Origin: Chara braunii
Lineage: Eukaryota > Streptophyta > Charophyceae > Charales > Characeae
Direction: 5' to 3'
NCBI GenBank assembly: GCA_003427395.1
Contig: BFEA01000247.1
Location: 1,566,723-1,608,522 of the forward strand
DNA: 41,800 nt
Numbering within the stretch: the stretch's first letter is position 1; every line of letters begins with the position of its first letter. This document shows, piece by piece, positions 20,596-29,938 of this stretch. The notes under the pieces were generated by a model. It was not told the origin of the DNA. It ran no database searches and was given only the letters and a program-made list of their open reading frames with translations. Position numbers and translations under genes: made by a program.

Positions 20596-22350
20596 GATCC
20601 ACTCTGTATAGAGGATATCTTGTCAAGATCTACCTTTCTTTGGGCACTTTGCTTAGAGGTAGATTCAGACCTAGTTAGTTAGGACGGTTTTGACTGAGAT
20701 CGTGATATGGAAATTATTCTTCATGGACTTACAGGTTTAGCCTGGGAATTGGTCTGTCTGTGCTACAAGTCCTCTTGATCGTTTGATTCAAGATCAGGAC
20801 TAGACTCAGTTTGATCCTACAAGGATCATCTACTGTTATCACTGATAACAGGTCGGTTGTCGATCCGTCGGTTTACGACTCAACTCCAATTCACCCTCAA
20901 TGCTCAACCTAAAAGGCTTTAGCCCTGGTGATTTTATTGTTTTATTAAGGTTTTCACCCGGACTTTTATTGAATGGTCATTTAACGAAGGTACTGAGTAT
21001 TTAATTAAGGTTGGTTGGACAAAGGTTGGGGCTTGCATGGCTAAAGCGAGGGGTACGAGTATAGAGATTGGTTGAAGTTGGCCCCGTGTACTGCATGGAC
21101 CTTTTATAGGCTCTTTGATGTGATTGGAGGTATGTCTGGGTGGTTCGGACTTTGGATTTGACTGCCTGCGATCATATACATATATATGGCTGAGAGGCGT
21201 CCCACTTCGATTGTGAGAAGTGATTGTCACATAAGCATAACCCTCTCTCTATATATAAAGAAATATGTCTTGAGTGTTTCGCGGGGCCTACTGGGACCAC
21301 GCGTAAAGATTAAACAGATCGTGCATCGAAAGAAGAGGGGGATCCTCTTTTTTATCCTTTGCTTCTTATAACTTCTATAGTTGGACGTTGTAGTCCGTGG
21401 CAGCCGTCAAAGTCAAACCCCTTGACCATTTCCCCAGGCCCTAGGTGAAGGAGCTCGTCTCCAGGGCCATAAGAGACGATTGCCACCACAGGCATTAACC
21501 TGTGTACCACCCACTCTCCGCAGGGTGCAGAAGAGGGTGTGGTTCTCAACCGCGCTTGGCGGTTGTCTAGCGTCGAGAGATCATTCCTCAAGGCGCGTGT
21601 CAGCTGACATTTGAGTGTCGAATCCGACCCTCGAGATTAACAAGGACCGCATGAGTATGGGTACTACATAGTACGCCATCATTGCGACCGCTTGCATATG
21701 CCTGCATTGCGAGTCGATATGAGTTAGCCCTGTGTCCGCGCGGTTTTATACTAAGTCTCGCGCGCGACGCCTATCCAATTTCCGCATCGGGAAGTTATGG
21801 GATGGCTACTAAGGGACTAGGAGTGTTGTCGTGTTGTTTGTTTTGCGTCGTATATGTATGTGTGTGTGTGTTTTTATTTTTATAATTGTAGAGTGGTGTG
21901 CGCGTGGTGTGTGGGATACGTCCTAGTCGACCGGCGACGAGTCGCGCTTGGGATCTCAGCCCCCCAAGATGTCGGTTCGCGTGCGGGTTCGATAGAGGCG
22001 TAATACCGCGCGTACCCCCTATGCTACAACGGACGAGAAACGCCCTCGGCTGGTCCACCTCTGCGATTGCAACTGATTAGCTTTCGTATTGTGGAACTGG
22101 TAGCTCGGCGGGGATACGCCCACCGAAGGGAGGCAACAACTCCCGTAAGGTGGAGGTAAGTCGTGCCTCGCGTAGGCCCTATCCCCTTGTAGGGGCTCGC
22201 GAGAGGTATGGCTGGCGCACTCGGCCGGAGCGGCTTGCGGAAGCTCCATGTGTATATTCGCGATCAGGATTTAGATCAAATCGTGCGTGACGCGGTCGGG
22301 AGGGTCCCGCGCTGCCTTGTGCGATGCCGGACCGATGCGCTCGACACCGC

Positions 22351-22941
22351 GTATGGCCCAAGCCCACCAACACCACGGACGTTCGCTCATTCATGAGGTT
22401 GGCGGGCTACTATCCATGCTTCATCACCGGGTACTCAAGGATTGCCGCACCTATGACGAGATTACAATAGCCAAAGGTGCCATTCGTATTCGATGACGAC
22501 GCACGCCCGTCATTCCAAGCACTCAAGACGCCCATGCTCATGGCACCCGTCCTTAGCATCTATGACCCCACCCTGCCAACGAGAGTGACAACGGACGCTT
22601 TCGACTATGGTATTGGGGCAGTCTTGGAACAACACGACGAACAACAATTGGCACCCCGTGGAGTATTTCAGCCACAAAGTGTCTCCCATCAATTCACTTG
22701 ATGATGCAAGGAAGAAGGAGCTGCTCGCGTTCGTGGTGGCTCTCAAGCGATGGCGGCACTTCCTCCTTGGGCGTCGTAAGTTCACATGGGTCACCGACAA
22801 CAACCCTTTGACCTACTACAAGACGCAGGATACGGTGAGCAGCACGATCGGACGATGGATGTACTTCATCGACCAATTCGACTTCACACCGAAACATCTC
22901 GCTGGCCTCTCCAATCGCGCAGCAGATGCACTCTCGTGAAG
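22351..22941 (+). pseudogene. pol: gypsy-1 reverse transcriptase end and RNase H
   Basis: Continuation of pol after the insertion. The connection region reads WPKPTNTTDVRSFM and LAGYYPCFI, with an in-frame TAG after MTRLQ (near 22470). RNase H follows, removing RNA from the RNA-DNA hybrid: TTDAFDYGIGAVLEQ (first catalytic Asp), a frameshift near 22640, then HPVEYFSHKVSP, KKELLAFVVAL (Glu), WVTDNNPLTYY (Asp) and NRAADALS (last Asp). The catalytic residues are all visible, but stops and shifts show it is inactive. Confidence 0.85.
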
Positions 22942-22989
22942 ACCCGATCTTTGCGCTATGACACATCATGCCTTAGCGTTCCACGAGGA

Positions 22990-24715
22990 ACTTCAGGGGG
23001 CATTTCATTCGGGGCTACCAGTCCGATCCAGATTTCGTCACGCTATATGCGCAACTATCTTGGGATCACTCGCCGGCTAGCCATTATCGCATCGTCGACG
23101 GGTACTTGCTTCTCCATTCGCGAGGCAAGGACTTATTGTGTGTCCCACGAGACTGTCGTCTTCGGACTCGCCTTCTAGGGGAGTACCATGACTCGCGACT
23201 CGCTGGCCATTTCGGAGTCAATCGCACTACTGCACGACTTCGGCAACGATTCCAATGGCCCGACCTCATTACCAATGTCACTCGGTATTGCGACTCTTGC
23301 GAAGTTTGCCGACGAAGCAAGCCCTGCAACCGCAATCCTTACAGCGAGTTGCGCCCAATGCCTATCCCACGGGAACCCAGCCTCTCCATTGCCATGGACG
23401 TCACCGGTTCGTTTCCCCGCGACCGCCTCGGGCACGACGACATCCTCACGGTCGTTGACCAATTGAGTAAATACGCACGATTTCTCCTTTGTGAGTACTA
23501 CGCCACGGCTCCCGAACTTGCGCGCCTCTTGCACACCGGCTGGATTTGCAGCCACAACGTACCAAAGGAGATCAGCATGTTGAAGGTTGGTCACCAGAAA
23601 ACTGGTTTCTTTCGGCTGGCCAGAGAGAGTCGTGACCAACGCCCAGAGAATATGTCGACGAGGGCGCAGCACTTCGTGTGTCCTCTTACGCACGGCGCAC
23701 CATAACCAAATAGTTGCTTCGCCAATGAAGGATTTCGTGCAACAGAATGAATATCGTCAGCGATCGCGACACTCGTTTCATGTCGGCATTCTGGACTTCT
23801 CTCATGCAGGAATCCGGCACCAAGATGAAACCCAGTTCGGCTCGGCATCCACAGACAGACGGGCAAATGGAGCGGGCGCATCAAACCGCTCAAATGATGC
23901 TTCGTACGCTCATCCGTCCGGATCATAAGGATTGGGTTGACAACCTCCCCGACGTCGAGTTCGCCTACAACACTTCGTTGCATCCGGCGATCGGCGTGAC
24001 TGCATTCGAGTTGCACCACGGTGGTCGGAAAGGCCGTATCTTCGCTGATCTTCTCCTGCCACGACCAGCCAACACAGACGCCGCTTGCTCTCCCGCTTCC
24101 GTCCAGGAGTACAGGGAATCGCTGGCCTGCACAAACATGCAAAAGGCTCAAATCCGCATGCAGCAGCAAGCCAACAGGCGTCACGTGCCATGTCCCATCC
24201 GCACCGGTGATCTGGTTTGGGTCTCCGCGGAAGAGTTTGCACTCGAGCAGGATGTTTCGTGCAAACTACTCCCCAAGTGGTTTGGAACATGGCCCGTAAC
24301 ATCAGTCGCGGGCGATGAGCCCGATGGCCCATCATTTGTGATCAACATCCCCCCGCATCTGACGGTTCATCCAGTCTTTCACTCCTCGAAGCTGGCGACA
24401 TATACACCAGCTAAGAGCGACGACTTCCCAGGCCGACGATCGCAAGACCCTCCATCTGTGGATGGTCATCAGGAAGTTGACCGCGTCATCACGGATCGCA
24501 AGTACAGCAGCAAGCCTCGACAGTACCAAGTTACCTTCAAAGCATGCGATCCCGATGACACTCGATGGATTTCAGGAGCAGATTTGAAAGCATCCGCACC
24601 GCTGATCTACTCTCACTACGAACGACAAAAGTTAGCTAAGGGAGCTTCACGACCTGCCCCTCCCACCCGGACTTTGGTCCCTCCCTCGGACAGACAGCTT
24701 CGCCCTCGCAGGTAA
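22990..24715 (+). pseudogene. pol: gypsy-1 integrase with chromodomain-like C terminus
   Basis: Inserts element DNA into the genome. The zinc-binding N domain has HDSRLAGHFG and CDSCEVCRRSK (His, His, Cys, Cys) at about 23190-23325. The core has AMDVTGSFP (first Asp), then after an extra segment of about 165 bp and a frameshift (23580-23745) VSDRDTRF (second Asp) and GQMERAHQ (Glu). The last 969 bases are one open frame with VEFAYNTSLHPAIG, the PVFHSSKL motif, and at the end VDRVITDRK, YQVTFKAC and DDTRWIS, which resemble a chromodomain. That feature defines chromoviruses and would direct integration to chromatin marks. It ends at the stop at 24713-24715, just before the polypurine tract. Confidence 0.87.
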
Positions 24716-24727
24716 GCTCGGTCTTTC

Positions 24728-24742
24728 AAGGAGGGGGGGGGG
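24728..24742 (+). other. Polypurine tract of gypsy-1
   Basis: AAGGAGGGGGGGGG directly before the 3' LTR. It is the primer for plus-strand DNA synthesis, and its position matches the LTR start TGGCATACTG. Confidence 0.75.
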
Positions 24743-25600
24743 TGGCATACTGCGCAGCCACACAGGCCCGACCAGCGTTCTCAGCCTAAAAGCCTGAAAA
24801 CAAGGGCCTACAGACCCTGTGTCATTTCAGCCTGAAAGCCTGAAAACAAGGGCCTACCACCCTGTGTCGTTTCAGCCTAAAAGCCTAAAAACAAGGGCCT
24901 ACAGGCCCTGTGTCGTTTCACCCTAAAAAGGGCCCTCCAGGCCCTGAGTATTTTCAGGTCCTCATAAGATCGACCTGCCCTGAAACTTAGGCACCAGACC
25001 AGGGTTTTAGCACAGGCCGTTTTGGGCCTGTTTTCAAGACAACCTTTATTTGAACTTCAACACCAGGGTCTGGCACGTTTTGGCATTGGCAAGAGCAGCC
25101 TCCTGGACGGGCCAGCACTATATAAGACTGGCCCGCCCTGCAGGCTGCAGGTAGTCAAGAGGTAGTTCATAGGGACTTTCCAGGCACTTCATGTGCAGGA
25201 GGCAGGAGGCAGTCTTCAGGATTCGGCAGCAGCGCTCTGGAGGAGCGCTGCGGTGGTAGTAGTAGCGTTAGCAGTAGTCTTCAGCACTGGGCGCTATTAG
25301 GAGCTAGAGTAGCATTGGAGAGAGAGAGAGATGGTTGGCGGAGGCCAGGGAGACTTACCTGTGGCACCATAGCTCCAGCTTCGTCTTCGATGTACCTGCA
25401 ACAAGGCGCCACCTTCACAGGTTAGTACTGGACTGAGAGAGAGAGAGAGAGAGAGAGAGANNNNNNNNNNNNNNNNNNNNNNNNNNNNNNNNNNNNNNNN
25501 NNNNNNNNNNNNNNNNNNNNNNNNNNNNNNNNNNNNNNNNNNNNNNNNNNNNNNNNNNNNNNNNNNNNNNNNNNNNNNNNNNNNNNNNNNNNNNNNNNNN

Positions 25601-25641
<41 letters not shown>

Positions 25642-26089
25642 CTTCTTCCTCTTCTAAGTCCACCATCTCTCCCTCACCCTCTCGCTACCTAACTTCTCAG
25701 TATCTGCAGACTACGAGAGAGAGAGAGAGAGAGATTGGTGACTTTGGGACTTGAGACATTTGCATCCAGACTCCGCATTGGAAATTGAGACATTGGACGA
25801 GGGATTATTTAGGACCTGTACCGAATACTTGGTGTTGACGACATCCCCATCTTCCCCTCTTCTTTGTCTAACCCCCTCGTCTTCGTCTGTGTATGGTTGG
25901 GGACTGGCGTATTCTTCTTGTGTGAGTGCCAGGCCCCTTCACACCATGGAATGATGATGACGTATGTTTGGTCTGCATTGCAACATTGATTGTTCGGATC
26001 ATTGGTATATTAGCCTTCCTCTGCGCTATCTTGTACTATGTGAGAGAGGTCAGCTCTTGTTCTGGTCTGTACCATTACGGTATGCAACA
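24741..26089 (+). repeat. 3' LTR of gypsy-1
   Basis: Counterpart of 8708-10060. It differs by small deletions (for example a missing CTGCAGGG near 24764 and a missing segment near 24955), point changes and the sequencing gap. TATA box at 25118-25126, ACTTACCTG at 25353-25361. It ends TATGCAACA before the TTGGG target duplication. Confidence 0.9.
25461..25600. other. 140-N gap inside a (GA)n tract
   Basis: Assembly gap in the 3' LTR microsatellite, with GA repeats on both sides (25434-25460 and 25601-25636). The true tract length is unknown. Confidence 0.98.
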
Positions 26090-26094
26090 TTGGG

Positions 26095-26704
26095 GCTGGT
26101 GCAGAGACCAGCAGGGTCGGAGAACTAATCTGTTTTTGTAATTGACCGCCGGATGTGTGAAGTGGGCTTTCTTCATCAAACGACTTTGGCAGTGTGAATT
26201 CTTGTGTCCGTGTGATCCTCGCTTTGTTAATTCTGCTAATGGCCTGTCTGCCATGTGGATGTTGGTCGATAAATAGCTCATGGTGTTTGTGATTTGAGTT
26301 TCTCGAGAGGAGGTTCCCTCTACTCTGTTCATCACGATGTGACAATATATTTATGTAGTATGTACACATTAATACTTACATAGAAATGAAAGGAAGGAAT
26401 GGTACCATTTGTGACTTCCTCATTTTTCATTAGAAAACAGTTAGAAGCAATGAGGACTAAGGCCACGACAGTATACCCTGAAAGAACTTGATCAAAGTAG
26501 ACTTTCACCAATGCAGACCTCGTAAAACTCCACAGACTGTTGGTTCACAGCGCCCTCTGGAGCTAGTAATTCTAACGCAACCAAAAGCACACTTTGCATG
26601 TGTTTTCACACATCAATGCAGAGCAGCTAGTCACTTCTTGGACATTGTTCACAAGGTTTTTATTGTAATCGCTTCTCTAAGAATATTTTTGTGTCACATT
26701 TCAG
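26095..26704 (+). other. Intron sequence before the GIY-YIG exon
   Basis: AT-rich sequence with no element recognised. It ends in the acceptor TTTGTGTCACATTTCAG. The open frame from 26488 runs through the acceptor, but similarity to MSH1 begins only at the exon. Confidence 0.6.
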
Positions 26705-26916
26705 CAGGGGTTGCAAGATCATTACGGCAGTTTCATACGGTTGAGCAACTCCGTGATTTGGTGCTGGATATCTGTTCAACTCAAAACAATGAGGGCATGA
26801 GGGAAACATTGAAGTGGATGCATGTCCAGGCTCGACAGATTCCTCCTCCATCTTCAGTGGCTGCATCGTGTGTGTATGTGATGAGGAGACCTGATGGCTT
26901 ATTCTATGTTGGAGAG
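26705..26916 (+). CDS. MSH1: MSH1 exon: linker and first half of GIY-YIG domain
   Basis: Starts with CA, completing a phase-1 codon (Ala) left by the exon at 4549-5011. It then reads GVARSLRQFHTVEQLRDLV, a helical linker, then ARQIPPPSSVAASCVYVMRR and PDGLFYVGE. The CVY...YVG pair is the GIY-YIG nuclease signature as it appears in plant MSH1, where PPPS...CVYVMRRPD...YxG is highly conserved. The exon ends in phase 0 at GGAGAG|GTTTGT (212 nt). The catalytic Arg of the next segment (expected ...DDLxGRIxxHR) is on a later exon not found here. An uncleaned sequencing adapter 30 bp downstream makes the sequence beyond doubtful. A MutS ATPase plus GIY-YIG is diagnostic of plant MSH1. Confidence 0.9.
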
Positions 26917-26946
26917 GTTTGTGTCCCATGTCTCTCTCCCTTGCAT

Positions 26947-26984
26947 CTGTCTCTTATACACATCTAGATGTGTATAAGAGACAG
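26947..26984. other. Nextera mate-pair junction adapter (artefact)
   Basis: A perfect 38-bp palindrome made of CTGTCTCTTATACACATCT (26947-26965) followed by AGATGTGTATAAGAGACAG (26966-26984). These are the two Tn5 mosaic-end halves that form the circularisation junction of Nextera mate-pair libraries. It is not biological. Sequence on either side may come from positions kilobases apart. Confidence 0.96.
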
Positions 26985-27480
26985 CTCTCCCCCCCCCCCA
27001 CTGTGCCCCCCGTGTGAAGTCCACAAGTGCAAGTGCATGTCTTGCAGACATGATTTTTGGCCTGTCTTCTTTCTCGTCTTCATGTCCTTTGCTCCTCGCT
27101 TCTCCTTCCCTTGTCCCTGCTCCTTTTCCTCTTCTATCCCTGTGTCCCCCCTACCTTAACACACGAAGAAAAAACTCCTGTTCAAGCCCTAATGGTGAGG
27201 AATGTCCTTCCGGCTACAACGCACACACAGGTCACGACTGTACTGGCAGACATGCAAGTGGATGTCCATGGCTGGATGGGTGTGTAGAGTGAGTTATATG
27301 GCTGTGACAGACTAGTTTCTCAGACTTAACTGCCGTTCTTGTTAGAGGTTCGGATTGAGTCTGCGAGGATTGCAGGAGGGAAGTTGACCTCTTTTCTGAG
27401 GGGTATTGCTAACTCTGGGCCATGTGAGGAGTCCCTGTCCATCACTCAGAGGCATCCTGGGCAGACTGTTGAGACTCAAC
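26985..27480. other. Unassigned sequence after the adapter
   Basis: Pyrimidine-rich start (CTCTCCCCCCCCCCC), then mixed sequence. Short open frames at 27170-27290 and 27340-27480 were compared with the expected second half of the GIY-YIG domain and do not match it convincingly. No gene is called. Placement relative to the exon is uncertain because of the adapter. Confidence 0.5.
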
Positions 27481-28021
27481 CTCTTTTTTTTTTTCTTTTT
27501 TTTTTCTTAATCTTGCCCGCATCAGCAGCTAGGAGTGACGATATGAGCATACACTCCTACCTGTCTTGCGGGGGGCTCCAGTCTAGTGGTGGGGAGCTGC
27601 ACCTGCTGGAAAGCGGGTCCAGCATCCCCTCAGATACAACATGAAACAGGTAAGCCAAATATGCTGGGAACCAGGCCCAACTTCCCTCATGAACTCTGCT
27701 GATGATACTGCTGAGAATATGATGATGAGTACGATACTAGGGACAGAAAAAAGGGGAGATGGAACTTTGTGCCTTTTCATCCACCCCGAGCGCCAGAAAT
27801 TCTTGACTACCGAGCACAGGTCCATACCCCTTTACAATCTGAACTAGAGAGAGAGGAAATGATATCCTCTCCAAACAATACCAGTCACCCTCCCCTTCTT
27901 CAATCATACCCATACCATGAAGTGGGAACATACGAAGACCGGGTAGGGGGAAGGGATCAGGGAAGTCAGTTAATGGTCTTAATGGTGTAGCAGGATCAAC
28001 AGCACTCCAATCATTGAAGAT

Positions 28022-28640
28022 CAATCGGTAGTTCCTTTAAAAAGTCTCTTGTGGACTCTCGTGTGCTCCTTCCCACTGCACCTGCCCCAACCCCGCTTCC
28101 TGGTCTCCCCCAAGCCAGCTTCGATTGAACTGTTTGATATGATGCCAGATCTCATTTTGCAGTGATAGATGTTGGATTTTTCTTTCAAGTTCTCCCATTT
28201 GGTAGTAAGGTCTGTTTGAACATGTTGTTTGATAGTTTCCGTAAATTCTGGTCTGTCCAAGCCTGCACCTTCCATTTCATAGGTACACCTTCTTATCCAG
28301 ATTCCCCAAATGACTGCTCTTCTACCGATTGTAAACAAGTTAGCTGTGAAAATACCCACTTGATCTGGGTTCCAGGATTCCAGGAGTGTTTTCCACTCCC
28401 AGGGTCAGGGGAGGGTGGTTCCCAATTGATTCCAAATATTATCCCACCACTGCCAAAGCCAGACTGATCCTGGGCATTGGAGGAAAATGTGCTCTTTGTT
28501 TCTCGTATGAGCTTGGATGGGAAGGCTGATGTACAGAACTTGCACCAAGGTTGAGCGATACCTTTTTGCTCTAACAAGGTTCTATCAATAATCCAGTCAT
28601 TCGCAGGAAAGCAGCGGTGGGCGATTGCCAATGTAAGGAT
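28022..28640 (-). pseudogene. LINE-2 zinc-binding C-terminal region
   Basis: On the minus strand a first frame reads AHRCFPANDWIIDRTLLEQK and WCKFC, then after a frameshift the HIFLQC-type His/Cys pair. A second frame continues with FTIGRRAVIWGIWIRRC. This is the same order as the nested LINE at 10647-11540 (CLPTNDWLIDH, WCRKC, HIFLQC, LGRRSVLWTIWWKRC). The two copies thus come from one family of different age or lineage. Confidence 0.78.
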
Positions 28641-29938
28641 GCTACCTTAGCTGGCTTGGATTTACTGGTTTGAAACCACGTGATCACTCTCAATTCTTCT
28701 TTGCTTATGATAAGATTCTTCATCCAACGACCTTCTAATCAGTCTTTTATATTAACCCTAGGGCGGAGCATTCTGTAGGTGGACTTAACTGATAGTGTGT
28801 GTAAGGATCTAGAACAGGAACGCCCTTGTTTTCTTGGGCAAGACCAGATCCAGTTCACTGGGTCGATCAGCAGGTGAGGGATTGGTATATCCGGTTTAAA
28901 GGCTAGCCATTTCTCATTAACTCTTAGCACTCTAATCCGGAATAGCTGGTCCTTTATTTCGGATAGTCACCCAATCTCCAGGGAAAAAATTAGGACCTTT
29001 TCTCAGGATTCTGACCAGTCCAGGGGAATTATGCCAATTATTTGTTCCAGAGCTTTTCTTTGATGATGACAACGCAGACTCTCCTAAAGGTCTGAGGACG
29101 GGAACCAATCTCTGATCTCATGATTCCATATATATACTTCGTATAATTCCTTTCCTGCTCCACCCATTCCAAGAGGCATCCATGCAATGAAGGAGATCCT
29201 TATTGAAATTCATTCAATAAATAGGTTAGGACTTCCCGCATATAGTGAAGTAATAAGGTCAAAGATTACTTGTCTGACACGGCAATGAGTTTACCACTTT
29301 CATCGGCGAACAACCGAACCCTTGGAACCTCAACCTTCATCCATTACTAACGGGGTAAGACCATGCCTTCACCATATTCACTACAGTCACTTGTAAGAAC
29401 TTAGGTATGAGCCATATGAATGATGTGTGCAAGAAAGACAGAGTCATATGCATCATTCTCATCACAACAAAATAATCTTTGATAAACGTATTGTTAAATA
29501 AGGGTTGTTGACATACTTCCTTCCATCTCTCAAGGGGTACTTTATCTGGTAGGGGCAGTTTTTTCCAATTTTTCAGAATTGTGATCCAAAAGGGGTCCCT
29601 GCAAAGGTCGCTCCTGGCTGCTTGTCTATCGATGATGTAGTTCGCTGAGGAGCCCCTTGAAAGAGTCCAAAAGCGATTCGTTAATCACATAAGTGGGTCT
29701 ACCTCAGCAGGGGTAGGTGGTGCTAACCTCGTGATTTGCTCATAGGGGAGATTATTCCAAGGAGTGAGGGAGTTAAGTAAGAGACATTTAATCCATTTAA
29801 AGAAAGAGTCATGGTTTGGGTTTCAAGGTCAATGATCCCAAGACCATCCTTAGATTTAGGTTGGATTATTGATAACCATGCCACTCTGTTGATAACATTT
29901 TCACGTTCATGGTTCCCTCCCCAAAAGAAAGTTGCTAA
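28641..29938 (-). other. LINE-2 ORF2 middle part, heavily decayed
   Basis: Lies between the reverse transcriptase and zinc-binding segments of LINE-2. Only short broken frames remain, and no independent gene is seen. Confidence 0.55.

Larger units (their letters stand above)
15633..22346 (+). mobile_element. 6,714-bp non-coding insertion of unknown class
   Basis: Its edges are fixed by the host reverse transcriptase, which breaks after ADKIEAI and resumes VWPKPTN. The insert begins TGTCGGCCCG and ends GCTCGACA, giving a 5-bp terminal inverted match TGTCG/CGACA. It is flanked by CCAC (15629-15632) and CCGC (22347-22350), a likely 4-bp target duplication with one transition. No long coding frame resembles any known protein. 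15.6-18.6 kb is GC-rich with a TATA-like site, 18.9-20.6 kb is AT-rich with two hairpin arrays, and 21.4-22.3 kb is GC-rich again. No LTR pair was found. Candidates are a very long solo LTR, a LARD-like non-autonomous retroelement, or something new. Confidence 0.75.
8708..26089 (+). mobile_element. Ty3/gypsy chromovirus, full length, nested (gypsy-1)
   Basis: LTR retrotransposon bounded by LTRs at 8708-10060 and 24741-26089 and by a perfect 5-bp target duplication TTGGG (8703-8707 and 26090-26094). Order inside: primer site, leader with nested LINE, gag, protease, reverse transcriptase, 6.7-kb foreign insertion, RNase H, integrase with chromodomain-like tail, polypurine tract. Without the two insertions it would be about 9 kb. 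Its genes contain several stops and frameshifts, so it is inactive. The LTRs are very similar outside the GA tract, with a few deletions in the 3' copy. It sits in the sense orientation within the MSH1 intron. Confidence 0.92.
5012..26704 (+). other. MSH1: Giant MSH1 intron (about 21.7 kb)
   Basis: The donor GTAACT at 5012 and the acceptor CACATTTCAG ending at 26704 join exons of matching phase 1: the last G of the upstream exon plus CA gives an Ala codon, and the frame continues into the GIY-YIG linker. The intron contains a LINE tail, a U6 pseudogene, a solo LTR and the 17.4-kb gypsy-1 element with its own nested insertions. All LTR elements in it lie in the same orientation as MSH1. Splicing is inferred, not observed. 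Confidence 0.75.

Noticed and set aside
21980-22200. tRNA gene in the GC-rich end of the insertion
   Set aside because: GGTTCGATAG resembles a T-loop, but no acceptor stem or A box could be paired.
15633-22346. LTR pair bounding the 6.7-kb insertion
   Set aside because: The first and last ~60 bases were searched for by eye in the opposite part of the insert and no second copy was seen. TGTCGAATCCGACCC at 21615 looks only superficially like the start.
27300-27480. Possible next MSH1 exon (frame with VRIESARIAGG)
   Set aside because: The phase does not fit the upstream donor, and the expected DDL-GRI-HR pattern of the GIY-YIG domain is missing.
27520-27570. SDDMSIHS segment as GIY-YIG continuation
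   Set aside because: It lacks the GRI..H motif and lies next to the LINE-2 poly(A) tail, so chance is more likely.
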